Part shown: piece by piece, positions 1-9,965 of the stretch
How the letters are laid out: each line of letters begins with the position of its first letter
Position numbering within the stretch: the stretch's first letter is position 1
Source: Triatoma infestans
Lineage: Eukaryota; Arthropoda; Insecta; Hemiptera; Reduviidae
Reading direction: 5' to 3'
Assembly: GCA_011037195.1 (NCBI GenBank)
Contig: JAAEAF010002366.1
Span: forward strand, 80,249 to 144,248
Length of the DNA: 64,000 bases
The notes under the pieces: generated by a model
The model's input: the letters and a program-made list of their open reading frames with translations, nothing else
Told to the model about the DNA's origin: nothing
Databases searched by the model: none
Made by a program: the position numbers and the translations under genes

Positions 1-600
1 GATCTGTATATTTGGCCGTGTGTGTTTTAACAAAATATCTCAAATACGAAAAAGGAAGCTCAAACTTTGAGTTTCTGACACGAAGGTTTCGACCAAAATT
101 CACTGGAAGTGCGACTTTACTGAATTTTTTTTTTCAGTTTTTCGCGATTTTTTAAAACTTCTATACAAATGAATCCCTTTTATTTAGAAAATTCTCGGGA
201 AAATTGATTTTTGGGGTTTCTGGGAAACAGTAACATTAAGCTTGGTTAATAGAAAATGTGATTTTAATTAATTTTCTCGAAAATAGAGATTTTTTCTTTA
301 TACTTTGTAAACTAACTATATATCTAAGCAAAATGTTGGTTGGCTGGATCGACCAAAGGTGTCCGAAACGTCGATATAATAAACATTAAAAGTTAAAAAG
401 TTTTTTCTTTGGTCCCAGTCAACCAACATTTTTCTTGGTTTATTAACAACGGCCAAACGTAACTATTGTTAATTTATATTATCTATCTATAAGATTTCTA
501 TTATCTAACTATAAGATCTGTTTTTTTATAACTTTCATTTAAAACATTTTTCTGGGTATACTGATTTTAGGGGCTTCTTGTGTTATTGTAGCGTTAGGCT
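1..600 (+). repeat. HP repeat fragment (plus orientation), with a small inverted repeat
   Basis: Shares with many other places in the window the order: short GT tract, 'ACAAAATATCTCAAA', 'CACTGGAAGTGCGACTTTACTGAAT', 'TTTTCGCGATTTT', 'TTTATTTGAAA..TCTCGGGAAAATT'. The hairpin end lies outside the window. At 331-440 a separate short inverted repeat (arms beginning near 'ATGTTGGTTGGCTGG' and ending 'CAGTCAACCAACAT') is inserted, with a CGAAACGTCG in its loop side. No coding potential. Confidence 0.6.
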
Positions 601-849
601 TTCCTCTAATGTACGGTTCAAATAATTTAAATGAGCATTATAAGTGTAAAAATCTTGAGTTTGAAGGAAATTGAAAGTGGAGTCAATAGGAAGTAAATAT
701 TTGCAGTAAATCAGCAAGTGTATGAGTATTGCAAACCAGGATTATAATAAGTTGACATTATTATTATATAATTGCGCAAAAATGTTAGAAAGATTCCTTT
801 CCTCCAAAATATGATGTAAGGAAAACAAAGACACTATTGAATCAAAACT

Positions 850-1078
850 AGGGAAGGGAATATCTAAGTGGTTACATACTGGACTCCCACGCGGAGAACC
901 CGGGTTCGAATCCAGCTCTTAGCTTTTTTTCTTTCTAGGAGCCTCTACAGCTCACTGTCCGGTGATGGACAGTGTTGTCTGTTACGAGAGAACACTGTCC
1001 GGAGGCCGGCAGTGCACTGAAAAGGCTCCGGGCGCCAATGACCATAGATGTTGACACGCCTTAAATTAAAAAAAAAAA
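850..1078 (+). mobile_element. tRNA-derived SINE, family 1 (copy a)
   Basis: A pol III B box (GGTTCGAATCC) lies at 903-913, preceded by a tRNA-like A-box region. The body contains 'CACTGTCCGGAGGCCGGCAG' and the tail reads 'GCGCCAATGACCATAGATG' then an A run. It is flanked by a direct repeat AATCAAAAC (just before the element and just after the A run), a target-site duplication. Other copies lie at 24.1, 45.3, 50.6 and 54.5 kb, with a partial one at 57.4 kb. Confidence 0.85.
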
Positions 1079-1079
1079 T

Positions 1080-1679
1080 CAAAACCACATAGTTTATATT
1101 AAGTTAGACCTGACGGTAGGACCGACAAATAAAATTGAATTAAACATGACATTTAACTCCAAAACGATTAGTGAAAGAAAAAATCAGGTTTGAAATACAA
1201 GTTTTCTTACTCCTCTTAGTACAATTATACTTAGCAAATCTTCTTATAATCAAATTTCACATATTTGTCCTAACATAAATACAAGGATGGTAGAGGGATA
1301 AGTAACATACCTACTATGACTAAACTTGGTAGGAGTGATTACAACATTATATATTCTGGCCCAGTAGAGCGTACCAAAAACACTGTACCAACTGCATATT
1401 ATAAAATTTGAAATTTAACTCCCCAAATTCCGCGCAAAATCAATTTTTTTCTGGAAAACGTTACAAATAAAAGTGATATGTTTATTTGCATGCCAAGTTT
1501 AAATGAAATTAAATGAGAAAGAAAATATAAAGGTAACGCAAATATTAGTATTATAAATTTTAGAAGTTAGTGGTTGAAATTTAAAAATGAAATTTTGAAA
1601 TAATTGAAAATGGAGTAGTGGGAATCTCTTGACTGGAACATAGAGCACTCTAGTGGCAGTTACTAAAACCCAGCAAGCA
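1080..1679. repeat. Partial HP repeat (minus orientation) in AT-rich DNA
   Basis: About 1360-1560 matches segments at 22560-22740 and 62930-63110: 'GTAGAGCG..CCAA', then 'TTTGAAATTTAACTCC', then 'AAATAAAAGTGAT'. No gene is visible in this stretch. Confidence 0.5.
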
Positions 1680-1834
1680 GACGTGTATAGAGGTTATAAC
1701 GTAGTGAAGTAACCTGTTTGTTTATACGAGTGCTTTATATTTGAAAGTGTAAATTTAAAGTATTTAAACAGAATATTTTAATAAAAATCTTAACTAGAAT
1801 TTAATAGGCAGTGAGTGTTTTTTAATCAATAAAA
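1680..1834 (+). promoter_or_regulatory. Probable promoter-proximal region and 5' UTR of Dim1
   Basis: The stretch before the Dim1 start resembles neither the HP repeat seen just upstream (about 1360-1560) nor any other repeat in the window. No clear TATA box or initiator was identified, so the transcription start is not placed. This is an inference from position. Confidence 0.35.
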
Positions 1835-2263
1835 ATGTCTTATATGTTAAGTCATTTACATAATGGCTGGCAAGTTGATCAAGCCATATTATCTGAAGAA
1901 GATCGTGTAGTTGTAATCAGATTTGGACATGATTGGGATCCTACTTGTATGAAAATGGATGAAGTATTATATTCTATAGCGGAAAAAGTAAAAAATTTTG
2001 CCGTTATTTATTTAGTGGACATAACAAAAGTGCCAGATTTTACAAAAATGTATGAACTTTACGATCCGTGTACTGTAATGTTTTTCTTTCGTAATAAACA
2101 TATAATGATTGATTTGGGTACTGGTAATAATAATAAAATTAATTGGGCACTGGAAGATAAACAAGAAATGGTAGATATAATTGAAACAGTTTATAGAGGT
2201 GCCAGAAAAGGTAGAGGTTTAGTGGTTTCACCAAAGGATTATTCTACAAAATATAGATACTAA
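1835..2263 (+). CDS. Dim1 (TXNL4A): DIM1/TXNL4A, U5 snRNP thioredoxin-like splicing factor
   Basis: Complete 142-residue protein, the usual length of the eukaryotic Dim1/TXNL4A family, uninterrupted in one exon. It carries the family's hallmark stretches: the N-terminal MSYML and HNGWQVDQAI, RFGHDWDPTCMKMDE around residue 38, YELYDPCTVMFFFRNKH, DLGTGNNNKINWA, and the C-terminal VSPKDYSTKYRY. From memory it differs from the human protein at about four positions. Known role: Dim1 has a thioredoxin fold without the redox CxxC pair and is a component of the U5 and tri-snRNP, acting in the nucleus in pre-mRNA splicing; it is essential in yeast. The start is fixed by conservation and by a good context (AAAATG). 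No partner gene lies nearby; the neighbours are repeats. It could be the native intronless gene or a retrocopy, but the reading frame is intact and under obvious constraint. Confidence 0.97.
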   Translation: MSYMLSHLHNGWQVDQAILSEEDRVVVIRFGHDWDPTCMKMDEVLYSIAEKVKNFAVIYLVDITKVPDFTKMYELYDPCTVMFFFRNKHIMIDLGTGNNNKINWALEDKQEMVDIIETVYRGARKGRGLVVSPKDYSTKYRY

Positions 2264-2660
2264 ATGTTTTTGAAAATGTGCATATGGCAACAGTTTGTTC
2301 AACATGCGAAAAAAAAGGAGGAAACATACTGGATTATGTTCAGTTATTTTAGATGATTTCAGAAGACTAAAACATAACCTGGTACAATCTGTAGTTATGT
2401 TTTTTGACAGCAAACTTGAAGAATTGGAGCATGTAAGCCGTTAATATATTATTATTATTATTATTATTATTAACAATCTGAAATCTTAATAACTATTCAA
2501 TTTCTAATTATTTTTCTAGAAAAACAATGGCCATTTATTCCAATAATTAATAGTGTTCCAGTTTTATGATAGAATTGTAACTTGGAATAGTTTTTTGGAA
2601 TTGGTACTAGAATTGTAATTTGGAAAAGTTTGTTAAATAAAGGTTCAGTTTTTGTTGCAA
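2264..2660 (+). other. Probable 3' UTR of Dim1 with poly(A) signal
   Basis: An AATAAA hexamer lies at 2636-2641, followed by a T- and GT-rich stretch, as expected of a cleavage site region. A (TTA)n microsatellite lies at about 2440-2472. A GTAAGC at about 2429 and a pyrimidine-rich TTTTTCTAG ending near 2519 could bound a small 3' UTR intron, but this is only a pattern match. Confidence 0.5.
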
Positions 2661-3229
2661 TTCTTGATTTTTACTTACCTTTTTATACCTAATGAAGAAC
2701 TAGAGATATAGAGTATATTTTCTTTGGTGGTGCCAAGGCATTGATGAATCAATACTTTACAAAAGGTAGGTTCTTAAGATGTATTGATAAACTTTATGAA
2801 TACTTTAGAATGAGCATAATTCCAGGTATGAATAAGGTTATGTAGAGGTTATGGAGACATCAATCATTACTTTTTTAAGGACAATGGGCTACAATGTGAA
2901 AGAAAGCACGATTCTGCATTTATAATTTCATCAAAGCGGGATAGATAATAAAGAAAATAGACCGATGGAAATTAACTGCTCTATTTTCATTGTCCACCGG
3001 TAATCAACAACATAATGCTTAAATATTAAGTGTAAAATAATGTTTTGGTATCTGAGGCTTATGAATACATAATTAGTAAATCTCAGACAAATACTGCAGC
3101 TCTTCAGGACTGGTAGGAATGAAGAAGAAACAAATGGAACAGGTTTGCAGTGAAAATAATAATTTAAAGAGTTTTCACACCAATATATTAGCAGTTACGC
3201 TTTTAGAAGATAACAATATTTTTTTTTTA
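2661..3229. other. AT-rich intergenic DNA, nothing recognised
   Basis: No ORF with family resemblance, no terminal repeats and no match to the HP repeat were seen here. Confidence 0.5.
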
Positions 3230-3941
3230 AGTTCTAGTTATCCAAAAAACAAAAATAGAAAAAATTCTGGTGTGAAACACTCACGACACTGCAGTTTACA
3301 AAATTGTAATTGATACATTTTCTTTAAACTTAACATTTTTACTAAATGTTTGCTTATCTTCAATTTTATTATTGGAGAATCTAAACTTAATAAAAGCTTT
3401 TTGAGGAAACCATACAGTCTCGCTCCCCCCAAAAATTCTTTAAATGAATTTTCGGAAAAAAATTCCCCACAAAAGTCTCTGTATTTAATAGTTAGTGCAA
3501 CAAATTTAATGAAAGTCGTTGGTGTTTTTTATGGATGAAATGGTAGATAAATGAAATAACTTCAGTAAAAACGCATTTCCGATAAACTGTTTTTCTTCAT
3601 GCTTGGAATTTTCGCAACATTTAATTCTAATTAATATTGTTTAGATGATAGAATAGCGTAATATAGAAATAGCTCTTTAGAGGAAAACATAACTTAGTCA
3701 TCCCTCTTCCAAGAACCACCTTAAATGAATTTTTCCGGAGAAATGATGCAAATAAAGTTGTATCTGTTTGTTTAGTTGATATAACAAGTTTAAAGAAAAC
3801 TGTTGTGGCCGATTTCGAGGAAAACTTGAAAACAAAGTTAAAGAAATCCGTCGGTGTTTTTATGGTGTAAAACCAAGAAAAATTGATTGATTTTCTTCAA
3901 ACTCAGAATATTGGCAAAATATTTTATTTTATTTAATATTG

Positions 3942-5756
3942 GGGTCTATTGAATAAAAATGAGCTTTTGCTTTTACTTGGCGTTTTATAAGTCTTTACTT
4001 ATGACCACTTGAATAAAACATCAGAGTTTACTGAACTCAAAGTGTTTGCTTAATGAAATAAATAAACTCTAAATTTTTCCAGTAATTACTTAATTCGCAA
4101 GTATTTACTCATAATTTTCTCAGTTAACTCTTATTTTCGATTGAATAAAGATAAGTAATAACTTTGTGATGCAAGTAATTACTTGTATTTTTTAAGGCTA
4201 CGCAATATGCAGCATTTATGTTTTTTAATTAAAATTTCTGGCTTCAAATCTACCTACGGCTGACTTTATTAATATACGAAAGGTAAAGAATTACTGAGAG
4301 AGAAAAAATATAAGTGCGGATAATTATAAAGTTTTGTTGCGTTTTCAAGTGAAAGTGTTGATTACCTTTCTGATCATTTTCTAAGTGCCGTTCAGCTCCT
4401 GCAAAGTCAAATCAAGACCAATTCCAACATCAGAAGGCAGACTTCCCTCCACTTCATCAATATATAACCAAGAGGAGGACAGGCTCAACGTCATTTGCGC
4501 AAGTGGTCGCGGGTCCATCCATACAACTCACACATTCCTCAACCACCTTCTCAATCCTCAGCAGACATTACCAATGTTCTGACCTCCTTTATCAATGAAT
4601 TCAAATTTTTAATTACACACCTTATGTCACTCCTCACATCTGTTGCAAACAATCTCCTCCCCCGTCTCAATCCTTAATGCCTGCAACATAGAATTCTCTA
4701 GTAATCCTTTTATAGAACGCTAACGGACTTAACAATCACAGACAAGAACTGGACATGCTATTACATGTCAGACGAATAGACATTGCGCTCATTTCTGAAC
4801 TCCGACCCTGTTATTGCTATCCGTTCGCTGCAATCTCATCTTACACTACTTGAAACCTGGCTTGGAAAGTGGAAAATCAAAGTAAATATATATAAATGCG
4901 AGTACATAACATTCACCTTAAAACCTACAACCCTCCCTCCATCCCACCTGCTGACCATGTGCATTATCTTGGGCGCTACCTAGACAAAAGACTTACATGG
5001 AATCCTCACACACGACTCAAACACTGCGACCTCAAAAAATCGTTTTCGGCTTTTCCATAGACTTCTCGGTAATCGATCTAAATTATCTCTTTCGAATAAA
5101 AGACTATTATACATATCCTTACTAAGACCTCTATGGACATATGGTCTAGAACTGTACGGGACGGCAAAGCGTTCTAACCTGAACCGAATCCAAACCCTTC
5201 AATAAAAAATCCTCCGACATATTGCAGGTTATCCCTATTACGTATCCAATCTCACCCTGCACACTGGCCTCAACATTCCCTTCGTCATCCCTTGCCCCTG
5301 CCTCATCTATCTACAAGATTTTATTTAAGAATTCAATCTCCCTCTAACCCTCTAGCCTAGGCACTCTCACCTCAAACCCTCCCAGGAGACACACAACGAC
5401 GCTTAAAGCGTCCATGGCCCCGCGACCTCATAATTACTTAATGCTATTCATCACTGGATGATACCATTCAAGACCATCAAGCTATATTTTCTTTATATAA
5501 CACATTTACTTATTGTATTTGAATATATAGTTGTAAATTTCAAATAAATAAACATAAAAAGACAAAAAGAAAAAACTTACAGTATAAGCAAATACTTATA
5601 AGTAAATACTTATTTGTCGATATTTTTCCAGTATTTACTTTTAAGTAAAAGGTGGCTCTTATTCAATTGAAAACAAGTAATTGCTTATACTTAAAAGTGT
5701 ACTTTTTATTAAAGTAAACACTTGAAAGTATTTGCTTATTTTTATTCAATAGACCC
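3942..5756. mobile_element. Non-autonomous DNA element with long terminal inverted repeats, carrying a nested Jockey
   Basis: The left end GGGTCTATTGAATAAAAAT is repeated inverted at the right end (finishing ...AATAGACCC at 5756), with weaker similarity continuing inward through TTACTT/AAGTAA-rich arms. No transposase is visible; the interior is occupied by a Jockey-like LINE (about 4380-5580). The target-site duplication is unclear. Probably a MITE-type element of unassigned superfamily. Confidence 0.65.
4380..5580 (+). mobile_element. Jockey-like LINE, internally deleted
   Basis: Three frames each show part of a Jockey element. 4495-4677 reads like the end of Jockey ORF1 (TSFINEFKFLITHLMSLLTS). 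About 4720-4800 reads like the start of ORF2's APE endonuclease (NGLNNHRQELDMLLHVRRID). From 4800 it jumps to the post-catalytic RT region (IAIRSLQSHLTLLETWL, then LSLSNKRLLYISLLRPLWTYG and SNLNRIQTLQ). The endonuclease core and RT motifs A-C are missing, with frameshifts in what remains. An A-rich tail sits at about 5545-5575. It lies inside a TIR element, so it inserted after that element. Confidence 0.75.
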
Positions 5757-5890
5757 ATTATTTATAAGATTCAATTGTATTCATTTTAATTGTAAACATT
5801 TTCCCTCGAAACGTGTATTTCCGGTGAAAACTCGAAAATTTGATACGATTACAATACTTCCTCTTACTAGAAATAAGAGGAAGTGAGAGT

Positions 5891-6129
5891 GAAGCGAACT
5901 TAACATATATCCTTAAAAATTAATGTCCATAGTTGTATGGCAATTGAATTTCTAGATTTATCATGTCATTTAGTATTTCAGCAAGTGAGAATAACTATGA
6001 ATTCCCAGTCATCAGCAAAAAATTATTCTTTATTTGTTCTTCGTTCAGGGTACCATTAGGGGTATTCTTCCTTAGGAGACTCAGAGAAATAAATTTGAAT
6101 TTCAATATGTGTACAGTTCATAATGTAAG
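5891..6129. other. Short spacer between HP repeat copies
   Basis: No recognised gene; the open frame starting at 5963 has no family resemblance and runs into the next repeat. Confidence 0.4.
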
Positions 6130-7680
6130 AGTATCTGATAAACGACACCACTGGTACAGAAAACGTAGAAACAATACAAACTATTTATTCTGTTTAGGTA
6201 GTACCACTATATCAGGCACCAAGATTTCGGGCAAAATCTAACAACCGGAAATGTAAATTACTGAATGGTTTTTACGTATTACGGTATTTTCTCAACAACT
6301 GCTCCAACGATCTAATTGAAACTTCGTTATACTATTTACACAGATCAATCTTATTTGAAACATATTTCCCGGGAAAATAGAATTTTGTGTGTGTGTGTGT
6401 GTGTGTGTGTTGTGAGGGAACAATAGCGTTATCCTTTACTCTAAAGTACCACTTCAGTACAGTGTACGGTTTTATCACTTAGATAATATTAATGTACTTT
6501 AGAAAAGTACATAAGAAGTACTTTCAGATTTCCAGAATTCCAGATTTGAAAAAAATTGGATTAACCGGAAGATGTGCGACTTCAGTGAACAGATTTTTGA
6601 GTTTTCTTGAAAACGATTACAACGATTTTCTTTTAACTTGGAATGCTTGCTGTATAGATAGAAACGTTTCACTTTTATTAAAAAATTTTTACCGAATAAT
6701 TGCTTTTAGAGGGGAATTTGAGGGGGGGTCTGTCAGTTTAAATTTACACAGTTTTAACATAGAACGATCCACATAAGACCGTTCAGGTATGCAAGTAAAA
6801 TCCCCAACACCCATTTTTATGGCCAGTCCAACTAAACATTGTATCGTTGCAATTTTAAAGGAAATTTCTTGATTACTTACTCACTTATTCTCTTCCTCTT
6901 CTACCTTGCAGTGTAGAGGATTTGCAAAAGAGCCGCCATCCGTCTATTCTGGCCATTTATTTAGCCTTGCCCACTGTCATGCCAATTTTCCCGAGGCATT
7001 CTTAATATTATCTAGCCAGGTGATTCTTCTTGTTCCTCTTGGTCTCTTACCAGTACACCTGACTTCACAGGCTCGTTTAGAATGCCTTGCATGATCCATC
7101 CTTATAATATGCCCGAACCATCTTAGTTGGGTGCCTCTGATTCGCTCCACAACCCAGATTACTTCTAACAGATGTGTTCCTTACTCGGTCCCTTCTTTCT
7201 TACCTTCCACTTTGCGGAGGTATCGCATTTCCGCCATTTGTATGCGGCTTTTCGTAAGGGCTCAGATTCACATCCATTTGTGAGGGTAAGGAGGTATATT
7301 GTTTTAGAAATCCGTAGTTTTGTTTGCTTAGATACCTCTCTTTTATTAATACATTTTTGGTTGATTACTTGGAACAACCTTACAGATGCCGCAGACCTTG
7401 CATTTAATTCGTCTTTAATCCTGCCATTTGAGCTAATCCAAACTCCTTAATACTTATAAACCACCAATTGTTCGAGTGGTTTTGTCTTTATCCTTGTAAC
7501 ATATCTCTTTTCCGTTCTGCTTACTACTATGGTTTTACTTTTCTCTAGGCTTATTTGCATATTTCTCTTTTCTAGCCCCTCCATCCAAACGTGACGTTAT
7601 TTCTTGATTTAGTTATATTAATTAGAGTATGAATGTTTTAGAGATTAGAAAAAGTCGTGTGAGTGTTACACCAGATTTTT
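6130..7680 (+). repeat. HP repeat copy (plus orientation), interrupted by an RTE-like LINE
   Basis: Starts in the family's 'ACCGGAAATGTAAATTACTGA' segment, passes a (GT)n tract at about 6389-6411, and ends with the terminal palindrome 'GTCGTGTGAGTGTTACACCAG' near 7650-7672. About 6890-7600 is a LINE fragment inserted in it. Confidence 0.6.
6890..7600 (-). mobile_element. RTE-type LINE 3' fragment (endonuclease-reverse transcriptase C-terminus)
   Basis: On the minus strand, 7165-7377 reads FQVINQKCINKREVSKQTKLRI then TIYLLTLTNGCES, the conserved stretch after the RT core in insect 'endonuclease-reverse transcriptase' LINEs. Downstream frames give DRVRNTSVRSN-like and RPRGTRRITWLDNIK-like pieces of the C-terminus. 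Several frameshifts; no catalytic motifs remain. The same domain recurs at 14.4, 15.4, 18.5 and 25.0 kb. Confidence 0.7.
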
Positions 7681-7908
7681 TTAATGATTTTCCATAAAAA
7701 TTATTGCCAACGAAGGCCATTAAATTGCCTTGCTATAAAAGAGCTATTATTGGTTAATAATACCATTTTGTAAATGCCTCAAGACAAATTAAATGTTTTA
7801 TAAAATATTCATTAAACAAATTTGATTCTTTAATAGGAATTTGAAAATTTATCGTATTTAGAAAATAAATGTTTAGTCATCTAAATTCTTGTTTATTATC
7901 ATTCATGT

Positions 7909-7940
<32 letters not shown>

Positions 7941-8849
7941 TATTATTATTCATGTTTATTATCATTTACTCATGATTTACTGATTTTTGTCACCAAACGA
8001 TGCTTAATGATTTATAGTAACGGAAGTCCAGCTAAATATTACTTCCTCCAGATTCCTATTTCCCTCCAACACATTTTTAGCCATATTTTATTATTGAAAT
8101 AGTTATTATTATTGGAATATGCTGCTTGATAGACAGGGTTTGAAGTGGCATATTGACATCCAAGGAATCTTGCTATTAGCACATTCCGCTACGGTGTAAG
8201 GCCCGGTCAGCAGCTCACCACGGGTGGTCATCATCCATAATTCATTGCGTACAAATTTATTACTATTGGGAAATTGTTAGAGTCATTTTTTTTTTTTTTT
8301 TAAATTCTAGTTTTATCTATAGAGAAGTATTTTTTGGTGTGCAATACTTGTCTTGAATGGAAATTTTGGGTTCACACATTATTTTTTTCATTTTTAATTT
8401 TCTCTTGGTGAGAAAACAAGAGGCTGTATGGGAGGGGGAAATATGAATTAAAATTATATATTTATTGCTTATAAGTTTACAAACTTTCTGCAATTGAGTT
8501 GGCTAAATGTATAAAAGTTTTACATGAATTAAAAATAGTGATTATAAAATTTAAATGTAAAATAAAAATACATCTCACTAAAGATTTTAAAACCAAAAAA
8601 TTCCTTCTTCTAATTTAACAGAATATTTATCTTTTAGAAATGTCGGAAATATAGTATACAAACAGAGTAGAGTTAAAATAAGTAGAACAAACAAACAAAT
8701 TTTTTGAATGAATTATAAAGATAAATACACAAAGAACAACAGTAATAAATATCAATATATACAGGTAATAGTAACCTAACCATCTCAAGAATATTTGGAA
8801 ATATGAAAATAAATTTATTCAATTCATTATTATTATTATTATTTTTTTT
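7681..8849. other. AT-rich intergenic DNA with (ATT)n microsatellite
   Basis: A (ATT)n run lies at about 7907-7945 and a second one near 8825-8845. No gene or terminal repeat was recognised. About 8160-8230 is locally GC-richer but matches nothing else seen in the window. Confidence 0.5.
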
Positions 8850-9100
8850 TTTATTTCCCGGCGCATCGACTACAATGGTCATTAGCGCCTCTAGTAATTA
8901 AATCTTTCTCGTTCTATGGCCACTCGAGCTGGGATGGCACATGCTAACCTGTGTGACTTCCATACACAACACCTTGCTCAGCAAGGCAGGATGGAGCCAT
9001 AGGTGTTCGAAGATCTACCCGCACATCCCCTCTTATATCATCGATCTAGTCGTCGAGAGGGAGTGTGGGTTTATTGTTTGTGCCATTCCTTATTTTGTTA
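8846..9100 (-). repeat. GC-richer LINE/SINE 3' tail block
   Basis: Read on the minus strand it ends 'AGGCGCTAATGACCAT', then GCGCCGGGAAAT and an A run at 8846-8858. The same tail order (GCGCC, AATGACCAT, TC.A..CGCC, A run) closes SINE family 1 at 1035-1078 and, inverted, at 45325-45360 and 54530-54575. The body upstream (8900-9080) is unlike the SINE, so this may be the 3' UTR of the LINE whose machinery that SINE borrows. No ORF is left. Confidence 0.45.
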
Positions 9101-9672
9101 ACAACTGGGGTAGATTCTAATGTCAGAAAGCTTACTGCTTAATTATAAAACCAAGTACGTATATAATAAATTTAAATTGATATTGTTAATTAATAATTTA
9201 TTATAATACAATAATAATATCGCGTAGGAGGCTATTTACTGTACATATTCGATGTGCATTACTTTAAACTAATGTTCCTACACTTCCTGAAACGATCAAC
9301 ACTAATTTAACTTAAAGCTATGGGGTTGAAATACTTTTATAAATTTCTTTCAACCCCTGATAAAAGAAAACCTACTCTAAGCATTCATGCTAACATCCTC
9401 GCCAATAAATACTTTCAGACTACTAAAAAAAACCATTCACGCTAATAAATACTTTCTTGCCAATAAATACATTCAAACTAATAAAACACATTCACGCTAA
9501 TAAATACATTTTCGCCTATAAATACATTCATGCTAAGGATTCATTCATACAACGCATTCACACATGGGGAAAGTAGTCGATATTCCTTTCCCCTTTTCAA
9601 TAAATAAACTAACCTAAGTGGGTGAAGCACTAGATATTCCTTCACCCAAATTCACCTAACCTAAGTACTAAC

Positions 9673-9965
9673 CTAAATTTTGCTATAGACATTTATAGAT
9701 CTTAAATAAGCAAATAGCCTCCTTATGTAAGGAGAACCCTCTTGAAGAATAGCGCGCTTGTCATGTGGCAGGCCTGCTCTTTCTCTCAGTGTATGCAGAG
9801 CCTGACTCCCTTCCAACACGTGCGCCATTGTTAGCCTTTCTCGGCATCGATGGCACCTCGGTCTTCTTTCACCAATAAGGAGGTGCCCATGGGTCACACG
9901 TGTATGACCAATCCTAAGCCTCGTCAGAATTACTGATTCATGCCGCGGTAATCCTCGACTATAGC
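9673..9965 (-). pseudogene. C-terminal tail of LINE ORF2
   Basis: The frame reads ESVILTRLRIGHTRVTHGHLL, then CHRCRERLTMAHVLEGS, the leucine/arginine-rich helix and CCHC-like finger that close ORF2 after RNase H in I/Jockey LINEs. It follows ORF1 material in the same open frame (10218-9673) with no RT between, so the junction near 9965 marks an internal deletion. Confidence 0.7.

Larger units (their letters stand above)
3230..5890 (-). repeat. HP repeat copy (minus orientation), split by a nested TIR element
   Basis: The left end has GTGTGAAACACTCACGAC (about 3270-3290), the family's second terminal palindrome. The middle has the shared 'CCGGAGAAATG' and 'TCTAATTAATATTGTTTAGATGATAG' segments. 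The right end is a perfect hairpin: stem ACTTCCTCTTA at 5856-5866, 7-base loop, and its complement at 5874-5884. Positions 3942-5756 are a later insertion; without it the copy is roughly 0.8 kb. ORFs inside are spurious. Confidence 0.65.

Noticed and set aside
903..913. A real tRNA gene at the B box
   Set aside because: No acceptor or anticodon stem folds; the element has a SINE body, an A tail and a target-site duplication. The same applies to the B boxes near 24.3, 41.56, 45.49 and 54.7 kb.
9600..9685. CCTAA motifs, resembling the insect telomere repeat TTAGG on the other strand
   Set aside because: Only a few scattered CCTAA words occur, not a tandem array, and they lie in a LINE 3' UTR.
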